Below are positions 1 through 6,737 of a DNA stretch of 12,041 nt, piece after piece; position 1 is the first letter of the stretch, and each line of letters starts with the position of its first letter. The notes under the pieces were generated by a model. It saw nothing but the letters and a program-made list of their open reading frames with translations, was not told the DNA's origin and did not search any database. Origin of the DNA: JBCDBH01 sp039184055 (lineage in GTDB: Bacteria > Acidobacteriota > Thermoanaerobaculia > Multivoradales > J023). The stretch is taken from contig JBCDBH010000172.1 in assembly GCA_039184055.1 (NCBI GenBank), positions 1-12,041 of the forward strand. Direction: 5' to 3'. A program made the translations under genes and the position numbers.

Positions 1-566
1 CCATGGCGTCCTTGGCTGGAGAGCGCCCGGCCCTGGTGATCGTCGCTCCGGACGATCCGGAAGCGATGCGTCGTCATTGTCGCGAAGCACGACAATCGAA
101 CATCCCGCTTCTCTATGACCCGTCGTTCCAGGTGACCAATATGCCAGGAGATCACCTCATCGAGGCGGCTCGTGGCGCACAGGTCCTCATGCTCAACGAT
201 TACGAACATGGCACCTTCGAACGCAAGACGGGGAAAGAGGGCGCCGCGATCTTCGATCTGGTCGACATGGTGGTCGTGACGCTCGGTGCGGAAGGCAGCA
301 AGATCCTGCTCCGTGATGGCGACGAGATTCACGTGCCTGCGGCGAAGGTCTCGGATGTCGTCGACCCCACCGGCGCGGGTGATGCCTATCGCGGTGGTTT
401 TGCCGCTGGCCTGGTGGCGGGCTTCGATCTCGAAGTGTGTGGGCGTATGGGTAGCGTGGCCGCGGCGTATGCTGTCGAGCACCACGGAACCCAAGAGCAT
501 GCGTATGACAAGGCGGGATTCGCCGCGCGCTATCTCGACGCCTTCGGAACTGCTATTCCCTCATAA
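1..566 (+). CDS. PfkB-family carbohydrate/nucleoside kinase, C-terminal part (5' end outside window)
   Basis: This is the C-terminal part of a ribokinase/adenosine-kinase fold enzyme, which moves the gamma-phosphate of ATP to a hydroxyl of a sugar or nucleoside in the cytoplasm. The PfkB signature DPTGAGDAYRGGF is visible; its GAGD aspartate (codon at 381-383) is the expected catalytic base. After it comes GSVAAAYAVEHHGTQEH. The GTQEH ending is, as I recall, typical of the adenosine/nucleoside-kinase-like branch rather than of RbsK or fructokinase, so a nucleoside substrate is the better guess. About 187 residues are present of a usual 300 or so. An ATG at position 3 is in frame, but the N-terminal sugar-binding half is missing, so I treat the gene as running in from the left rather than starting there. 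It ends 11 nt before the EVE-domain gene, and its TAA overlaps that gene's ribosome binding site, so the two are probably co-transcribed. Confidence 0.85.
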   Translation, partial: MASLAGERPALVIVAPDDPEAMRRHCREARQSNIPLLYDPSFQVTNMPGDHLIEAARGAQVLMLNDYEHGTFERKTGKEGAAIFDLVDMVVVTLGAEGSKILLRDGDEIHVPAAKVSDVVDPTGAGDAYRGGFAAGLVAGFDLEVCGRMGSVAAAYAVEHHGTQEHAYDKAGFAARYLDAFGTAIPS

Positions 567-569
567 GGA
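565..569 (+). promoter_or_regulatory. Ribosome binding site of the EVE-domain gene
   Basis: AAGGA lies 8 nt before the GTG at 578 and overlaps the stop codon of the kinase gene. It supports the GTG as the true start and suggests translational coupling. Confidence 0.6.
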
Positions 570-577
570 CGACGATC

Positions 578-1042
578 GTGAGTGAGACACGCTATTGGCT
601 CTTCAAGAGTGAACCGAACGCTTATTCGATCGATGATCTCGCCAAAGATGGCTGGACCTATTGGGACGGCGTCCGGAACTATCAGGCGAGAAATCTGCTG
701 CGTGACGAAGTCAACGTCGGTGACGGTGTGCTCTTTTACCATTCGAACGCGAAGCCACCCGGAATCGCGGGGATCGCGCGGGTGACTCGCTCCGGATATC
801 CCGATCCGACGCAATTCGATACCGAAAGCAAGTACTTCGATCCGAAAGCCACCGAGGCGAAGCCTCGGTGGTTCGTGGTCGATATCGAATTCGTCAGCAA
901 GCTCGACGAGGTCGTTTCATTGGCCTCGCTCAAGGCTGACGAAGCGCTCGACGGGATGTTGGTGACTCGAAAGGGACAGCGACTGTCGGTTCAGCCCGTC
1001 GAGGATCGCCACTGGCATTACCTCCTCGAGCAGAGCAAATAG
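578..1042 (+). CDS. EVE domain-containing protein (THYN1-like)
   Basis: A single-domain 154-residue protein matching the EVE family, whose fold is related to PUA and YTH domains and binds nucleic acid, in studied cases modified bases. Recognisable stretches are YWLFKSEP (6-13), WDGVRNYQARN (29-39), FYHS (53-56), the KYFDP...PRWFVVD block (85-102) and RLSVQPVE (135-142). Length and motif order are normal for a stand-alone bacterial EVE protein, so it looks complete. It starts with GTG at 578, supported by an AAGGA at 565-569. It follows the PfkB-type kinase after 11 nt. Its stop lies only 2 nt from the stop of the convergent hydrolase gene. No restriction or methylation gene is near, so a link to modified-DNA defence is not supported here. 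Its physiological target is unknown. Confidence 0.9.
   Translation: MSETRYWLFKSEPNAYSIDDLAKDGWTYWDGVRNYQARNLLRDEVNVGDGVLFYHSNAKPPGIAGIARVTRSGYPDPTQFDTESKYFDPKATEAKPRWFVVDIEFVSKLDEVVSLASLKADEALDGMLVTRKGQRLSVQPVEDRHWHYLLEQSK
847..873 (+). repeat. Intragenic inverted repeat (RNA hairpin potential) inside the EVE gene
   Basis: CCACCGAGGC (849-858) and GCCTCGGTGG (862-871) are perfect inverted repeats around the 3-nt loop GAA. The stem can extend by one G-U and one A-U pair to 847/873. It lies in the codons of the conserved PRWFVVD region, and no T-run follows it. Confidence 0.5.
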
Positions 1043-1044
1043 GG

Positions 1045-2064
1045 TCAACCCTCGTCGACGACCGGGACCGGTCGGGAGCCGGCGAGACGATCTCTGACCT
1101 CGTCCAGAAAGTCCGCAAGCACGCGGTTGAAGGTCGCTGGCTTGTCGAGCATCAGCCAGTGGCTCGCACCGAGGATCTTGCTCGCCGGTAGCGCGGGGCG
1201 AAGCCGATGCAGACTCGTTTCGAGGTCGTTCATCTCGCTGATCAGGGCGTGTGTCGGGCCCGTATAGCGATCGAGATCCGTGAGTGGGCTGTACTCCACG
1301 GAACGCTCGGTAAGCCGAAGTAAGGTTTCGGGATCGACCTGTTCGAGGTCCATCAGCACCCGCTCGCGAACCTGAGGCTGACTTCCCACCAGGATCTGCG
1401 AGAAATGCCAGCGCAGCTCGCCGAGCGTGTCGCTCCGCAACGCCCCTAGAAAGCCGTCGCGTTGTTTGTTGTCCAGCTTGGTTTGATCCCCGTTGGGATC
1501 GACTAGGAACAGCCCGGCGACCCGACGCGGTGCGCTTCCCGCCCAGGCGGTCGCCACCGTGGCACCGTAGCTGTGCGCGACGAGGGTGAGACGACGGACA
1601 CCGAGTGCATCCGTCACCGCACCGAGACTGTGGGCCATCATCGGTACCGTGAGCTCAGCCGGGTCTCCCGTGATCTCTGAGCCACCATGGCCTGGAAGGT
1701 CGACCGCGACGCCGTGCAGCGACGGAGGCAAGGCGGCGAGCTGACCCGCCCAGTGCTCGAGACAGCCACCCAAGCCGTGCACGAAGAGCACCGTATGCTG
1801 ACCACCGCGATTGCGTTCGACGATACGGATCGTCCCGCTCGGTCCCGCGAGCCATGATTCGTGTGAGTCCGCAGGGAGCGTAAAGTCCGTCTCGGCGGCC
1901 TCGTCGGCGCGCTCGAATCGATCGAAGCCAAGATCATCGACGGTCTGGGGCATGGGTTCCCGGCGAGTGAGCCAAGCCAAAGCGGCGCCACCGGCGGCGA
2001 GCGCGCCGAGACCGAGCCACCGCCGCCACCCCGTGCCTAGTTTAGAGGTCTTCCGACGTGCCAT
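1045..2064 (-). CDS. Membrane-anchored alpha/beta hydrolase
   Basis: A serine hydrolase of the alpha/beta-hydrolase fold, with esterase, lipase or related activity; the substrate cannot be told from sequence. Numbered from the ATG at 2064 (339 residues), it has a basic N-terminus and a hydrophobic segment at about 16-32, so the catalytic domain is probably anchored in the inner membrane and exported. The oxyanion motif HGLGG is at 96-100, DLPGHG at 122-127, the nucleophile elbow AHSYG at 163-167 (Ser165), and the likely catalytic His in ASHWL at about 302. The elbow starts with Ala where Gly is usual. A GTG at 2091 could add 9 residues, but the ATG at 2064 has AAGAAGG at good spacing and is preferred. 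It overlaps the end of the TPR gene by 23 nt and is the last gene of the kinase operon. Confidence 0.85.
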   Translation of the reverse strand: MARRKTSKLGTGWRRWLGLGALAAGGAALAWLTRREPMPQTVDDLGFDRFERADEAAETDFTLPADSHESWLAGPSGTIRIVERNRGGQHTVLFVHGLGGCLEHWAGQLAALPPSLHGVAVDLPGHGGSEITGDPAELTVPMMAHSLGAVTDALGVRRLTLVAHSYGATVATAWAGSAPRRVAGLFLVDPNGDQTKLDNKQRDGFLGALRSDTLGELRWHFSQILVGSQPQVRERVLMDLEQVDPETLLRLTERSVEYSPLTDLDRYTGPTHALISEMNDLETSLHRLRPALPASKILGASHWLMLDKPATFNRVLADFLDEVRDRLAGSRPVPVVDEG

Positions 2065-3313
2065 CTTCGCCTTCTTCGTCGTCGAGTCCACCCAGAGGCG
2101 TCAAGACGGTCTCGTTGAAGAACGTCATGAACCGGGGCGAAAAATGGGGCGCGGTGGGAACGGGAATCGGATCCAGCTCGGAACAGGAAGTGAGCTGTTC
2201 TTGCAGCGCTTCGGCGGCGGGGCCTTCGCCCAGCTCACCGTCGAGCACCCACAGCGCGTAACCCGCCGCGGCTCCGAGCAGACACCGCTGATCCCGAGCT
2301 CGTTTGCTACGCGCTCGATCTTCACCGATGGCATCGAGCACCCCTTGCCAGTCGCCCGCGAAATAGGCTTCGGCGGCCGCGACCAAGGCTCGAGTCGGGC
2401 GTCCAGCGGTTCGTTCGAGTCGTTCGAGCTGGCCTTCCAGGGTCGTTCGTACCGCTTCGAGATCGGCGGCCGAGGATGCTCGACCGGTGAGCTCTTCGGC
2501 GGTCCGAGTCGCCTCCTCCACGGCCGTCACCTGCCCGGCGAGCGTCGGTGGAAACGGTCTCAGATCGTCGAGGGCAGCGACGACGGATACCGCGTTGGCG
2601 CGCAGCTGATCGAGCTCGTCGGTGGCACGGGAGAGTTCGCGGTTACGATCATCGAGCTGCTGATTGGCGGCTTCGAAGACCGCGCCGTACTCTTCGGACG
2701 CTTGCTGAGCCAGCGTCAGCGCATTGCCCGCCATGTCGGCGTCATCCGTATTCCGAGCGTCTTCGAGACGCTGACGCGCCGTGGCGAGGTTGCTGTCGGC
2801 GCGCTGTGTGCGGTCCGCCAGCGAGGGTGAGCCCGATCGCCAGAGCGGTGCGATTTCGGCTCGTTGCGCCATCTTGACGACACTCGAGGCGGCTCGTTCG
2901 GCCTCCGAAATGGCCTCTCGGGCTTGCGAGGACGCCTCGTCGAATGCATCGAGACGTTCTTGACAGCGTTTCCGGAAGGTTTTGAGACGAGCGTAGTCTT
3001 CAGGCACCTCGCGAATTTCGGTCTGTCGATCCGAGATGCTGAGCTCGGTGAGAGCGGATCGACAGTCTCCGCTTTCCGCGAGCGCGATCCCCAGGTAATA
3101 GTGTGGTGTATAGCGCTTGGCGAGCAGCCCGCGACGGACATTGGCGTCCGGCTCTTCTCGGATCGCTTGACGAAGATCGCGAATCGCATCGTCCCAGCGT
3201 TGCGCTTCGATAGCCGCTACCGCGCTCTCTTGGAGGTCCATCTCATCCGCGTGCGCGGTGGGCGTCGCGGCCAGAGCGATCGACAGGACGAGGTAGATGA
3301 CGAAACGGTTCAT
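2042..3313 (-). CDS. Secreted TPR/coiled-coil protein of unknown function
   Basis: A 423-residue protein that I cannot assign to a named family. Numbered from the ATG at 3313, it opens with a signal peptide (hydrophobic core about 4-18) and a likely cleavage after Ala-His-Ala near residue 22. A TPR-like helical region follows at about 27-90 (AQRWDDAIRDLRQAI; HYYLGIALAESGDCRSAL), then a long charged helical/coiled-coil stretch at about 120-305. A second helical-repeat region at about 309-357 contains AEAYFAGDWQGVLDAI. The C-terminal part has HFSPRFMTFFNE and ends in an acidic tail. The ATG sits in an ATGA overlap with the kinase stop; a GTG 9 nt upstream is less likely. The tight coupling and export signal suggest a periplasmic or surface partner of the kinase's exported domain, which is inference. 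Confidence 0.8.
   Translation of the reverse strand: MNRFVIYLVLSIALAATPTAHADEMDLQESAVAAIEAQRWDDAIRDLRQAIREEPDANVRRGLLAKRYTPHYYLGIALAESGDCRSALTELSISDRQTEIREVPEDYARLKTFRKRCQERLDAFDEASSQAREAISEAERAASSVVKMAQRAEIAPLWRSGSPSLADRTQRADSNLATARQRLEDARNTDDADMAGNALTLAQQASEEYGAVFEAANQQLDDRNRELSRATDELDQLRANAVSVVAALDDLRPFPPTLAGQVTAVEEATRTAEELTGRASSAADLEAVRTTLEGQLERLERTAGRPTRALVAAAEAYFAGDWQGVLDAIGEDRARSKRARDQRCLLGAAAGYALWVLDGELGEGPAAEALQEQLTSCSELDPIPVPTAPHFSPRFMTFFNETVLTPLGGLDDEEGEDGTSEDL
2070..2076 (-). promoter_or_regulatory. Ribosome binding site of the hydrolase, inside the TPR gene
   Basis: On the minus strand AAGAAGG lies 5 nt before the ATG at 2064. It is made from the codons of the acidic tail of the upstream TPR protein. 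It decides in favour of 2064 over the GTG at 2091, which has no clear ribosome binding site. Confidence 0.6.
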
Positions 3314-5250
3314 GGCCACCACCCCGTGTCCTTGAAATATGCCGTGATGTCCGAAGCGGTTTCAGGAACGTATTCGCAACGTGCCGTGGCCTCGAGCGTC
3401 ACATCCGCTTCACAGGTCCAGACTTCGTCGGTACCGGCGGGCAAAATCGAGATCGTATAGGCGCCAGGTTCGAGCCTGAGCACGAGAGGTGTCGTGGCAT
3501 CTTCAGGCAAATCCTGAAGATAGCCACGCTGATCGGCGATCTCGGTGATCTCGCCCCACGGCGCTACGCTCACCGCGAGGGCACCGAGCTCGACTTCTGT
3601 TTCAACCGGTGCGGGAGGCGGTGGAAGAACCGGGGTGACCACCTCGGGTTCGGGTTCGGGCTCGGACTTACCACCGGCGAACATGAAGAATAGGCCCACC
3701 ACCGTGATCAAGCCCACTGCCACCACGGCAGCCAGAATGAGCATCAGCTTCTTGTTGCCGCCGCCTGGCGTCGGGCTCTTTGGTTTCGCGGCGGGTGTCG
3801 CGATGGACGGCGGTGGCGCCTGGCTCGGGCTCGGTTGCGCGGGTTCGGACCGACTCGGTAGAGGTCCGGTGGCGTCGGGTGGTGGCGGTACGGGGCCGCT
3901 TCCCACATCGAGCGGCGGAGGTGTCGAGTCGGCCGCGGGAGCTGGTGGCGCGACGGCCGGCGGTGTCATGGGCGGTGGCACGATCGGCCCGGTATCGGCA
4001 GGCGACGTGATCGGTCCGGTTTCCGCGCCGATCGCGGGAGTCGGTGAAGGCGGGTTCGACGGCGAGGGTGGCACCGGCCCCGTGTCGCTTCCAGCCGCGT
4101 CGGGCGGTACCAGCACCGCGGTGACTTCGCCGAGTCCCTCGGGAGAGGTCGGAAGGCGGCTGATCGTGTCCTCGAGCTCGCGACGAGCTTCGTCGAGTTG
4201 GCCTTGCGCGATCAAGCTGCCGATTTCCTGAGCTCGAGAGTTGAGGACCTCGGTTTCACGCAGTGAAGCATTGGCGAAGGCCGCGTCGACCTCGGCCTCG
4301 AACCCATCGTCCTCCCCTTGCGACTCCGTAGCCGCCCCACTGGCGGGCATAGTGATGCGCTGCGTCGTCGCCAGGTTCCCGCTTTCCTCGGCCGTTCGAG
4401 GCATGGTCAAGGTTTCGGCGGCCGGGTCGACGCTAGGCTCGTCGACGTCGATGGCGTCGAGATCAGTGAGCACGTCCGCGAAGGTTTCGAAGCGGTCGGC
4501 CGGTTTCTTTTCGAGACAGCGTGCGACCAGCGTCGCCAGCTTCGGTGGGCATGCAGACCAGACATCGCCTAGACCTGGCGGGATCTTGTAGAGAATTTGG
4601 TAGACGAGCGCCGACAGCGTGTTGCCTTTGAACGGCCTGTCGTAGGCCAAGAGCTCGTAGGCCAGAACGCCGAAGGAAAAAATATCCGCGCGGTGATCGA
4701 GCTCCTCCGCTCGCACCTGCTCCGGTGGCAGGTAGCTGGCGGTTCCCATCGCCACGCCCTTTTGCGTCAGCTGTGTCTCCGCCGAAAGAAGCTTGGCGAT
4801 ACCGAAATCGAGAATCTTCACATCTCCATTCGGTAGCAAGCGGATATTGCCCGGCTTGATGTCGCGGTGGATGACACCACGACCGTGCGCATAGTCGAGG
4901 GCCGTGGCGATCTGCCTCAAGACTTGGATCTTGTCCGCCGTCGGCATCACCGGCTGGCGACCGATGACCTTGTCGAGATCCTCACCGTCGAGGAATTCTT
5001 GAACCAGGTACGGGTAGTCTTGCTCGACGCCGTAGTCGTAGGCGACGACGATGTGTTCGTGCTCGAGACGACCGGCGATTTCCGCCTCGCGTTCGAATCG
5101 CCGTCTCAGTGCTTCGTCTTCAGCCGCGCAAACCTTGATGGCCACGCGTCGCTTGAGATTCGGGTCACGTCCCTCAAAGACGATGCCAAACGCACCTTGG
5201 CCGATCTTGCCGACGACCTCGTATTTTCCGATCTGTTGAAAATCGTTCAC
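3310..5250 (-). CDS. Transmembrane Ser/Thr protein kinase with Pro-rich linker and PEGA-like exported domain
   Basis: A Hanks-type (PknB-like) kinase of 646 residues that phosphorylates protein Ser/Thr in the cytoplasm. Catalytic features appear intact: glycine loop GQGAFG (17-22), Lys39 in VAIK, helix-C Glu55, HRDIKPGN (128-135; Asp130, Asn135), DFG (148-150) and GTASYLPPE (169-177). A TPR-like helix pair follows at about 338-366, then a Pro/Thr/Ser-rich linker at about 380-498. One membrane helix is at 501-524, then an acidic-Pro spacer (529-548). The exported domain (about 551-646) has PWGEI, TPLVLRLEPGAYTI and two Cys (613, 625), resembling a PEGA domain. The start is GTG at 5250, with AGGT a few nt upstream. 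It overlaps the secreted TPR gene by 4 nt (ATGA). Substrates and signal are unknown; the exported domain implies envelope sensing or anchoring. Confidence 0.93.
   Translation of the reverse strand: MNDFQQIGKYEVVGKIGQGAFGIVFEGRDPNLKRRVAIKVCAAEDEALRRRFEREAEIAGRLEHEHIVVAYDYGVEQDYPYLVQEFLDGEDLDKVIGRQPVMPTADKIQVLRQIATALDYAHGRGVIHRDIKPGNIRLLPNGDVKILDFGIAKLLSAETQLTQKGVAMGTASYLPPEQVRAEELDHRADIFSFGVLAYELLAYDRPFKGNTLSALVYQILYKIPPGLGDVWSACPPKLATLVARCLEKKPADRFETFADVLTDLDAIDVDEPSVDPAAETLTMPRTAEESGNLATTQRITMPASGAATESQGEDDGFEAEVDAAFANASLRETEVLNSRAQEIGSLIAQGQLDEARRELEDTISRLPTSPEGLGEVTAVLVPPDAAGSDTGPVPPSPSNPPSPTPAIGAETGPITSPADTGPIVPPPMTPPAVAPPAPAADSTPPPLDVGSGPVPPPPDATGPLPSRSEPAQPSPSQAPPPSIATPAAKPKSPTPGGGNKKLMLILAAVVAVGLITVVGLFFMFAGGKSEPEPEPEVVTPVLPPPPAPVETEVELGALAVSVAPWGEITEIADQRGYLQDLPEDATTPLVLRLEPGAYTISILPAGTDEVWTCEADVTLEATARCEYVPETASDITAYFKDTGWWP
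3493..3528 (-). repeat. Long intragenic inverted repeat inside the kinase gene
   Basis: ATCTTCAGG (3499-3507) and CCTGAAGAT (3513-3521) pair around a 5-nt loop. After one unpaired base (3522), CGTGGC (3493-3498) pairs with GCCACG (3523-3528). This gives 15 base pairs with a single bulge, in codons for the PEGA-like domain. No T-run follows on either strand. Confidence 0.5.
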
Positions 5251-5293
5251 CAGGTGACCTGAAGAGTGGAGTTGGTGGTAGAAAGACGAGTCG

Positions 5294-5322
5294 ATTGTAG
5301 CCGATCATCGAGCCAGCGACCA
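5294..5322 (-). promoter_or_regulatory. Possible promoter of the kinase operon
   Basis: On the minus strand TACAAT (complement of 5294-5299) matches the -10 consensus at 5 of 6 positions. A poor -35 candidate, TGGTCG (complement of 5317-5322), lies 17 nt upstream. The leader to the GTG at 5250 would be about 35-40 nt. Read by eye from a weak match. Confidence 0.25.
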
Positions 5323-5346
5323 CGTACAGCCTAGGTATGGGGAGAA

Positions 5347-5377
5347 TTGCTCGATTCGGGTAGCACACCGGGATAAT
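5347..5377 (+). promoter_or_regulatory. Possible promoter of the symporter gene
   Basis: TTGCTC (5347-5352) and GATAAT (5372-5377) resemble -35 and -10 boxes but with a long 19-nt spacer. The expected start site near 5384 would leave a leader of about 65 nt before the ATG at 5449. The match is weak. Confidence 0.25.
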
Positions 5378-5388
5378 GAGCGCCCGGT
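5367..5388. promoter_or_regulatory. Dyad around the symporter -10 candidate (possible operator)
   Basis: ACCGGG (5367-5372) and CCCGGT (5383-5388) are perfect inverted repeats with a 10-nt centre that contains most of the -10 candidate. A 6-10-6 dyad over a -10 box and start site is a typical place for a repressor. Half-sites this short can also occur by chance in GC-rich DNA. Confidence 0.25.
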
Positions 5389-5432
5389 AGGCTTGCGCAT
5401 GGTCGACGCTTGCCGTAACGTCGCTCGACGAT

Positions 5433-5440
5433 GGATGGAA
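5433..5440 (+). promoter_or_regulatory. Ribosome binding site of the symporter gene
   Basis: GGATGGAA ends 8 nt before the ATG at 5449. No comparable site precedes the in-frame ATG at 5431, so it favours the later start. Confidence 0.45.
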
Positions 5441-5448
5441 CACGAAAC

Positions 5449-6690
5449 ATGGCATGGTACCGGCAGCTTCATTGGCAAATCCTGATCGCGATGGTCGTTG
5501 GCATCATCGTCGGTACGATCGGCGGCGAGACCGTAGTTCCCTGGTTCGGTTGGCTGGGTACGCTCTTCGTCCGCTTGCTGCGCATGGTGATCGTTCCCTT
5601 GGTCTTGACGTCGATCGTCGCGGGTGTCGCTTCGATCGGTGGTGGTCTGAGTCTCGGACGTCTTTTCTCGAAGACTCTCGGCTACTACATCCTGTCGAGC
5701 TTTCTCGCCGTGCTGGCCGGTCTCTTCGTCGTCAACCTCATCAAACCCGGGGTTGGAACCGACATGGGCGGGGCGGCGACCGCCGAGATGCCGGAGCTCC
5801 AGAAGCCGAGCTCCGTCGCCGACTTGTTGCTCGACATGGTGCCGACCAACGCCATCGAGGCTGCGGCCGGTGGCGACATGTTGAGCCTGATCTTCTTCTG
5901 TATCGTTTTCGGGATCAGTGTCGCCAGTCTGCCCGATGCACCCCGTGACAAGCTGCTCGGATTTTTCCAAGCGGCGTTCGAAGCCATGATGGTGCTCACC
6001 GGGGGGATCATTCGTTTCGCCCCTATCGGTGTCTTCGGCTTGATCACACGCGTGGTCGGCGAAACAGGCTTCAGTACGTTCGCGGCACTCGGTAAATACA
6101 TGGTCACCATCGCCGCGGGCCTCAGCATCCACCTCTTCATCAGCTTGCCGCTCTTGTTGCTGCTCCTCGGCCGCATTCGACCGTCGATCCACTTTCGAAA
6201 CATGACCGAGCCACTCGCCATGGCGTTCTCGACCAGCTCGTCGGGAGCAACGCTGCCGGTCACCATGACCACGGTGGAAAAACGGGTCGGTGTTTCGAAT
6301 CGCGTGTCGTCGTTCGTTCTGCCGATGGGTGCCACGGTGAATATGGATGGCACTGCGCTCTACGAGTGCGCCGGGGTCATATTCATCGCTCAAGTGATGG
6401 GTATCGAGCTGACGCTCGGTCAACAGCTCGTCGTCGTCTTGACCGCTCTTCTCGCGTCGATCGGCGCGGCCGCGGTGCCCTCGGCGGGCCTGGTGATCAT
6501 CTTCCTGGTTCTCGAAGCTGTAGGGTTACGCGGGCCCGAAGTCGAGGCGATCGTCGGCGCCATGCTCGCCATCGATCGTCCGCTCGACATGTACCGGACG
6601 GCGGTCAACGTTTTTAGCGATTCCTGTGGCGCCGCGATCATCGCGCGCTCGGAAGGCGAGGTGAACGTCGACGCCGAGGTCGTTGCCTGA
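5449..6690 (+). CDS. Dicarboxylate/amino acid:cation symporter (DAACS family, GltP/DctA-like)
   Basis: An inner-membrane secondary transporter importing glutamate/aspartate or C4-dicarboxylates with Na+ or H+. It has 413 residues, normal for the family, and all hallmark segments: the serine-rich hairpin STSSSGATLP (261-270), NMDGT (298-302) in TM7, VPSAG (343-347) in the second hairpin, and the TM8 ligand residues Asp380, Arg383, Asn387 and Asp391 in DMYRTAVNVFSD. By comparison with GltPh, the Arg in TM8 favours an acidic substrate carboxylate. It begins MAWYRQLHWQILIAM, a usual start for the family. An in-frame ATG at 5431 would add six residues but has a poorer ribosome binding site. It is divergent from the kinase operon and followed after 58 nt by the dehydrogenase. 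Whether it takes amino acids or dicarboxylates cannot be settled by eye. Confidence 0.93.
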   Translation: MAWYRQLHWQILIAMVVGIIVGTIGGETVVPWFGWLGTLFVRLLRMVIVPLVLTSIVAGVASIGGGLSLGRLFSKTLGYYILSSFLAVLAGLFVVNLIKPGVGTDMGGAATAEMPELQKPSSVADLLLDMVPTNAIEAAAGGDMLSLIFFCIVFGISVASLPDAPRDKLLGFFQAAFEAMMVLTGGIIRFAPIGVFGLITRVVGETGFSTFAALGKYMVTIAAGLSIHLFISLPLLLLLLGRIRPSIHFRNMTEPLAMAFSTSSSGATLPVTMTTVEKRVGVSNRVSSFVLPMGATVNMDGTALYECAGVIFIAQVMGIELTLGQQLVVVLTALLASIGAAAVPSAGLVIIFLVLEAVGLRGPEVEAIVGAMLAIDRPLDMYRTAVNVFSDSCGAAIIARSEGEVNVDAEVVA

Positions 6691-6715
6691 TCCGCTCGCC
6701 ACACCAGGTTTCCAT

Positions 6716-6727
6716 CCCCACGTGGGG
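6716..6727. promoter_or_regulatory. 12-bp perfect palindrome upstream of the SDR gene (possible operator)
   Basis: CCCCACGTGGGG is fully self-complementary with a CACGTG core. It lies in the 58-nt gap between symporter and dehydrogenase, 21 nt before the ATG at 6749. It could be a protein-binding site for separate control of the downstream genes. With no loop it is a poor RNA hairpin, and no T-run follows. Confidence 0.35.
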
Positions 6728-6737
6728 CATTCTCCTC

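Noticed and set aside
578..1042. EVE protein as part of a modification-dependent restriction system
   Set aside because: It is a stand-alone EVE domain with no nuclease, McrB-type GTPase or methyltransferase gene nearby.
1811..2830. Long open frame on the + strand (339 codons) opposite the hydrolase and TPR genes
   Set aside because: It is antisense to two well-supported genes, its product is Arg/Gly/Ser-rich without recognisable motifs, and GC-rich codon bias produces such shadow frames.
2864..3460. Open frame on the + strand (198 codons) across the kinase/TPR junction
   Set aside because: It is antisense to both genes, with no motif and no ribosome binding site worth noting.
3545..4231. 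Gly/Ser-rich open frame on the + strand opposite the kinase linker
   Set aside because: It is the mirror of the Pro-rich linker codons; the low complexity comes from the sense strand.
5305..6423. Long open frame on the - strand (372 codons) opposite the symporter
   Set aside because: The symporter is certain from its motifs. The antisense product is a His/Asp/Arg/Gln-rich sequence typical of a reversed membrane protein gene.
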